Assembly: GCA_949358305.1 (NCBI GenBank)
Contig: OX442314.1
Location: 24,421,060-24,485,059, forward strand
Reading direction: 5' to 3'
Source of the DNA: Strigamia acuminata
Taxonomy: Eukaryota > Arthropoda > Chilopoda > Geophilomorpha > Linotaeniidae
DNA: 64,000 bases
Shown here: one piece after another, positions 58,540 through 64,000 of the stretch
Position numbering within the stretch: position 1 is the stretch's first letter
How the letters are laid out: every line of letters starts with the position of its first letter
The notes under the pieces: model-generated
The model's input: only the letters and a program-made list of their open reading frames with translations
Databases searched by the model: none
What the model was told of the DNA's origin: nothing
Made by a program: the position numbers and the translations under genes

Positions 58540-61500
58540 CCTTAAGACGGCCCTCCAGAGGTCGTGCTATTCTTGTCGAGCCACGAGGTTCAAAACGAGA
58601 TTTTACACGAAAATCTCTTGCAGCAAGGTAGATTTAAATTTGCTTTAAAAATTAAAAATTGTTTTGTTGATAAGTAAAAAGAAAAAAGAAAAAAGAAAAT
58701 TGTCACGCGAGAGAAGATGTACGAGTTTTCGCGTGTTAGTTGTAGTTTAATCCTAAGCAGTGATGAAAACACGATCGAATCGCTAACAAAGCAGTCGGTA
58801 GCGATTTGGAGAGGGTTAAAAAGCGTCTTTAGGGAAGTAGCTGGTAAATTTACAGGCATCACGCTCCCTACTGCGTCTTTGTGCGTGCAACCAGAGGCAA
58901 CGTGCCATTCGTCTTCATTTAGAAAGCAGCTTTGTTCATCTGAGTCTCGACAACACGGGAATAAAAGGTCCAAAGAGATCCACATCCGAAAACCGACCCT
59001 ACTCGTGTTTCACAGCGACTGCTTCGATCAAAACCACTAATAAATTCCCTCTTCAGCTACTCTCTTTACAGCCTTTTCTCGTCTCTTCTTCCTCTTCGAT
59101 TTTCGTGTGTCGGGCTCGAAACTGCACATTAATTTATACTTGGCTCGCGTTTTATGGATACTCTTTTCTCATTCAAATCAAGTACCTTGTGGTTTTTTCA
59201 CAACGCCAAAAAAATATAATTATTTTTGCATTTTAAATAAACTGAGGCCATTAATTTCAACGTAATCCTTAATTAATGACTCGTGCGAAATTACTCTTCT
59301 GTCCGAAAATGGGTTTAGCAGAATATTTCATTAACGAAACCGCAAGATGTCTCCTTGATTGGCCAACTTCTCGAATTAACACGCAAATACCCACAATTTG
59401 CACTGTGACGCTCTCACTTTGATTCGACACAACATCGATTTTACATTTTTCGAAGTCTATTTCATTGCCATCGTAAAGACGAAACACGCTTTAAGGTTTA
59501 TTTGCGGAACGAGAAGAGCGAGGGAAGCAAAACATTGCTCCAAGCCCGATCCACCACAAGAGAAAGAGTGTGAGACTACATAACACAAGGCACACAAGTG
59601 GATACACTCGAAACCCACCGAGAGCTTTAAATGTTAAGACTTAGTCCACTAAATTTTAAACTTTTCGCACTAAATTTTATACCAGACATGGGAATCGCCA
59701 AGAAAATCTCATAAAACAATCATCTGCAAACAGTTTCGACATTTAACGTTCCTACCACATCTCAATACTTTAGAAACGGCTTTATAACGTCACAAAACAC
59801 AAAACTGCGCAGTATTTTATTCTACACTTTTCAAAGTAGATGAGATCTAAAACTCCCGTGTTAGGCGTTTCGTTTTACAAACTTTTGTAAAACGAAACGA
59901 CTAAACGCTTGACACAAGAGTTTAGTGTCTTTGCTATTGTGTATTCCCCTGACCACGCAACGTCCGTCCAAACACTTACAACACTTACTATTATCATATA
60001 ATAATGGTTAATATTTCGAAACCTGACAATGATTTCGTCTTTTGATCGATCTTCAAACTAGAATCAACGTTTTTTTATTATCGCACACTGCAGCCAATCA
60101 GCGACGAGAGGAAATAATGTCATATAAATGATGTCATCACAATTTAATGCGGCAATTCTAATAAAAGTCACAGCCAACCTTTACGACAGTGATAGAATCG
60201 TGGCAACCTACCGACACAGTGATATTTCTGGTCGAGTATTTAATTATAATAGGCGCTCAACATAACCTACAATTTCTAAAGATTCAATCTTTTCTCATAA
60301 AAGGTGGAGGAAAAGGAAAAGCTCGAATGTAGCGTGATGGAGATAAAACGCAAGCACTCACTTTTTGGACCTCTGCAACGCTCACCTTGTTTAAAAGAAT
60401 AAAAGTAAAAAAGTGTATTTCTCGTCTTTAAAAATAAACAAAACATTTTCTCAATTCCCCAGCGAACGAGCGGTAGAAATTTTGCGGGTCCCATCCGTAA
60501 TTTATTGGCGGTGACAGCGCGCGTTCTAATGCGTGCTTAATTGCACATAAAAGTGCACTTAGATAATATCGGGGTACAAGCAACAACTATTAAGAGAAGG
60601 GATGAAAAAGCAACGTGGCAAGAGAAGTTCATTTTAAAACTGAATAACTCGAGTTTCAAACGTTTTATTGCCATCGATTGCAATTCAGGGCGAGAAAAAC
60701 CGGTCCAGAACGTGGCCGTAAAATAGTGCAGGCAAACAGATAAGATTCATGTCAGACGGACAGTTTGAAAAGGAGACGAACTAAGTCGAATTTAAATATA
60801 TTTTCAATGTAAACTTTGCACAAATCCCCAGTAGGTGCTTTCCTAAAATTGTTGCACTAGCAATCTGCCCGTAAAATCTCGCTATGAATTTATAACTCAA
60901 ATTTATGCCTGAGAAAAGAGCTCGTAAGTTTTATCGAGCGCCCAACTCTGCTCCTAGTGGCAAACACCAGCCTTCATCCACTTATACTGTACCGTACTGT
61001 TTGCTGATAACCTACTCCAACCACCGACACATTAAACTCGAATGCAAACATCAAATTATCAAAATCCCCCCTAACGCATCGTTGCTTTAAATGTTGCAAT
61101 TCTCAGACGACATTAGCAACTTTCTTCTCTTTTTACTTCTCTTTTCGCTCTTAATAAGTCACTAGCTGCTTTCAAACACTCATTTACTCTACAAATAACA
61201 AAATACATTCTTCAACAAGCACCTGGCAACTAAACATGTTTAATGCCAATTTTAAATTAATTGCAGTTAAATGTCACAAGCTGCCATTTTTACAGTTTAA
61301 GTTTACAATACTGCTAAATTTAATTTAATTCAGAATTAATTTAGTGTTCTAATTTATCTTATTTATTTTTCATAGATTGGCTAAGTCCTTGTTGTTCTAA
61401 GCACGCGCTCTATCCGTTACTTCCATAACTTGCTAAAGCTGAAGCTCCCACACATAAATTCAGTCGTTGCTAATTGACCACAGCTGTCGCTGCGTCCATA

Positions 61501-63038
61501 AAATAGCATTTACTTCCTTTTTTCGTGTCATTTCAACCGTGAAACAAATCGAAATAAATGCATCTGCAAATTAGCCTCTATATTACTAAGTTTAACTTGG
61601 TTATATAACGACTTATTTCAAACAAAAACAGTCGAGTTAATTATCAAGGAAAAAAGAAACATCATTTCAACATTTAAATTCCTAATGAGCGCAACCACCA
61701 CAATCGAGTACAAAAGACCAAGTTCGGTCGGTGGTCCGGTAGGAAAAGAGCATAAAACGCACTTGTCATAATGCTAATAACGAAGCATATTTCACACGCC
61801 GACGACCACGCTACGGCTGTAATTAACCGCTCCGATGAACTTATTGGCAAGACCTAAGCCGGCCAATTAAGAAGAGAACAAAACAATTTTAATGAGGACT
61901 AACCTCATTTGATTGTTCATTTCGCATCAAAACACTAGATCGTTTTCTCTACGCTTAATAAATCGCATTAATCTTTGCTTTTTTTAAAACTAACTCCCAT
62001 TTTTTTTGGAAATAAAATGACACAACAAACCCTCATTTGTATTAGGAAAAAACAAAATCCATTTCTGTCTTCGAATGCCATTCGGTGCTGATTAATCGTA
62101 TGTATTTTGTTTCTTGACATGAAAAGCAAACGTTTTGAAGAACAAATTCATTGAAAAAACAAATAAAAAAAAAATTTCATTACTGAAACGATTTTGCGAT
62201 TGAGCGGCTTTTCATAAATCGCTTAAAAATATTATTGGGCTCTATCTTTTGCCATCCGATTTCGCACTAATTGTAATGAACGATTCTTGAATTATTACAT
62301 GACTACATAAACATATTATATACATTATGCATGTACATTATGCACAGCCATGTGCTGTGTTAGCCCAAATGTTCAAGCGAAAAGACAGCTTCACTGCCTG
62401 ACTTAATAAATTCTACCCCTTTGAACCTCAAGAAGTAACAATTTTTTTTGTAAACCCAAGATATATCTTCATTGAGATAGTCCATACAAGAGAACGGAAA
62501 TAACAACCTTTTATATTCTCCTTAAAAAAAAAAAAAAAAAACAAAAAAAAAACACTGCAAATTATATACCATTCAAAAGCTCTTTGCTTTAAACTGTTTA
62601 AAAAATGACAGCCAATAGATAGAAAGATCTATTATCACCTGACTGAGCATATGAAGTGGATCAAAAGAGAAGAAAGCGGATTAAAGAGGAGAGATAAAAA
62701 CATTTAGAAAATTAATTTCAACTCTTTTCTTTCTTTTTTTTTAACTCCGTAACTTTTTAAATTTTAATAAATCCTTTCCACCATCAGCATCCTTTTGAAA
62801 TAAAAATTTAATTCCCACACGCCACTTCCAACACATTTCAAAAATGAAAAACCTAAATAAACAAAATAAAAATATAACAACTCGCATTTCAAACACGGAA
62901 AAATTAAACATTTACGACCCAAAATTCAAACATTCATAAATCATAACTTAACCAAACAGAAACCAAGTTAAAAACATCTCAATCTAACAACGCGCCTCGT
63001 TATTTCGTGCTGGCGACCTTGCAGAAATGTCACGATGA
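58540..63038. other. Gene-free stretch
   Basis: A 58590-59040 patch has frames on both strands of over 100 codons, without a recognisable family. A hairpin lies at about 59862-59910. An A-rich run near 62525-62550 may be a retroposon tail. No RNA gene is recognised. Confidence 0.45.
59862..59910. repeat. Imperfect hairpin, 18-bp core stem
   Basis: CGTTTCGTTTTACA and TGTAAAACGAAACG pair perfectly around AACTT-like loop bases. Outer GTGTTAGGCG and CGCTTGACAC pair with a bulge. It could be a MITE remnant; a small-RNA precursor cannot be judged from sequence alone. Confidence 0.6.
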
Positions 63039-63176
63039 ATGATTTTCGCCGTCGGCTCCACACTTCTGACTGCTGCCCCCTCCTACCTGCTTCACTGTAT
63101 GAAAAGAGAACCTAATTTGGACGACCAAGGTGCAATTGCATCGATCCAACATCGATCCAACATTGACCCGTCAATT

Positions 63177-63451
63177 AGAGCTGATGATCGTATCGCCCGA
63201 ATTCTAAAAGGAGTTAATAATTTAAGGCCGAACTTACCACGTTATGTGGCCACTTGGGACGTGGGCCTAGCTCTGAACGCCCTGCGAAAACTCTGGCCGC
63301 ATGATGATCTCGATTGGAGACAACTCCAAGAAAAACTGCTCATGCTGCTGGCTTTAACAACTGCTCAGCCGCCAGTGTTATTCCGGTACAACAAATATTA
63401 GGTGTTGCCGGTTGGACCTCCGAACAAACATTCGCGAGGTTCTACAACAAC
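63177..63451 (+). pseudogene. Internally deleted tyrosine recombinase (DIRS/Ngaro/Crypton type)
   Basis: The first segment (63177-63365) reads LPRYVATWDVGLALNALRKL and then LLMLLALTTAQ, the N-terminal half of the catalytic core of eukaryotic transposon tyrosine recombinases. A different frame (63377-63451) gives IPVQQILGVAGWTSEQTFARFYN, the conserved C-terminal end with the nucleophilic Tyr. Between them roughly 90 residues expected in the family, including the catalytic Arg, Lys and His-X-X-Arg residues, are missing, and the frame changes. It is therefore an inactive, deleted copy. No reverse transcriptase is visible nearby, so DIRS-like and Crypton-like origins cannot be separated. An intron explanation is less likely because no GT-AG pair fits. 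Confidence 0.75.
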
Positions 63452-63909
63452 ACTGGCTTGGTCCCGCTTGTGACGACAAGGGGAACTGCGATTGCGGGGT
63501 TCAACAACGAAGTTGTCCCGTCAGTGGCTTTTGGGGTAGGTACAGCACCTGGCCCAGCCATCGCGGTGTTCTGCGGCGAAACGACGACCGTTTTCGCAGT
63601 TAGCAAATTTTGCATTATGTCTTTTAGCTCGTACACAGTGTCGGCTAGACATTCGATCCTATTTTGCATCCCTCTCGGCTGAACGAAGTGAAGCGGAGCG
63701 AAGCGGAGCGAACGAGTGAAAGCCGATAACATTCACTCGTGTAATTGGAGGTTTAACAGGACCCACCGACCTCCCTTGTCACAACTAAATTATCTAAGCT
63801 CCATCTAACACAAACTAATTCGTTTTCAATCACTACCTAGCGTTCTAAATGTTTAAAAATGAACGAAAATCACGCTTACCGTCAACACCGTTGATTTCGT
63901 CGACTCCAT
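63442..63909 (-). CDS. Candidate two-exon coding sequence of unknown function
   Basis: On the minus strand an ATG in good context (CAAAATGG, 63907-63909) opens a 30-nt exon (63880-63909) ending at a strong donor, GTAAGC. An acceptor, CACTTCGTTCAG, before 63678 leads in the same phase into a 78-codon frame ending at TAG 63442-63444. The product would be about 88 residues, with a probable coiled coil (ECLADTVYELKDIMQNLLTA) and an A/P/T/V-rich tail. It is convergent with the tyrosine recombinase remnant and overlaps its end by about 10 bp. It could be the first ORF (gag-like) of a related retroelement or a small host gene. I recognise no family, and the window ends just upstream, so the promoter region is not visible. 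Confidence 0.35.
63683..63712 (+). repeat. Short GAAGCGGAGC-type tandem repeat
   Basis: GAAGTGAAGCGGAGCGAAGCG followed by GAGCGAACGAGTG is a 10-bp degenerate repeat of about three copies, inside the proposed intron of the minus-strand candidate gene. Confidence 0.6.
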
Positions 63910-64000
63910 TTTGTCCTTCACTTCCTTTTTTCCAGGATAGCTTTTAAGACTGACGTAACCCGACTAGTAGCGCCATCCCAAGCTGTGGACAAGCTTTGCC

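Noticed and set aside
58590-59040. Frames of over 100 codons on both strands
   Set aside because: They overlap each other. The minus frame ends in a low-complexity F/L stretch. No family is recognised.
1-64000. tRNA and rRNA genes
   Set aside because: I looked for tRNA T-arm-like GGTTCRANNCC with a matching acceptor stem and for rRNA cores. The only tRNA-like match is the retrotransposon primer site.

Overview
This 64 kb window is AT-rich nuclear DNA from an animal, most likely an arthropod. It has a spliced gene with GT-AG introns encoding a secreted/transmembrane LDLa-CUB protein, a BEL/Pao LTR retrotransposon, a tyrosine-recombinase element remnant, and many short DNA transposons with hAT-like (8 bp) or TA target duplications. 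The arthropod assignment is an inference from gene architecture and repeat content. Nothing points to bacterial or viral chromosomal DNA, and I saw no tRNA, rRNA or CRISPR array.

Layout. Positions 1-1731 are a giant inverted repeat of CpG-rich, self-complementary 56-bp tandem units around a near-perfect 150-bp hairpin. Positions 5203-5966 are a 764-bp foldback element with terminal inverted repeats and an exact 8-bp target duplication, so it is hAT-like. Positions 7009-7740 are a third foldback element, with 18-bp perfect termini and long perfect palindromes. From 7.7 to 26 kb the DNA is intergenic or intronic, with scattered MITEs (14609, 21820, 22888), a polyadenylated retroposon tail and two unexplained open frames on the minus strand. 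Positions 26557-30639 (minus) hold the one well supported host gene: signal peptide, LDLa, about five CUB or CUB-like modules, second LDLa, one membrane span and a short tail. From 30.7 to 45.7 kb is gene-poor DNA with more MITEs, one of them an apparent chimera of two families. Positions 46450-52342 are a complete, very recently inserted BEL/Pao element: 299-bp LTRs that look identical, a TSD of CTTGT, a tRNA-Phe primer site and a single in-frame stop in the reverse transcriptase. It landed in the 3' part of an older LINE copy. From 52.4 to 63 kb the DNA is again gene-poor. The last kilobase holds an internally deleted tyrosine recombinase and, convergent with it on the minus strand, a candidate two-exon coding sequence.

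The genes do not form a pathway. The window is a host receptor-like gene set in transposon-derived DNA. The most unusual content is the cluster of three structurally similar but sequence-unrelated foldback elements in the first 8 kb, each with a CpG-rich core of short self-complementary repeats.
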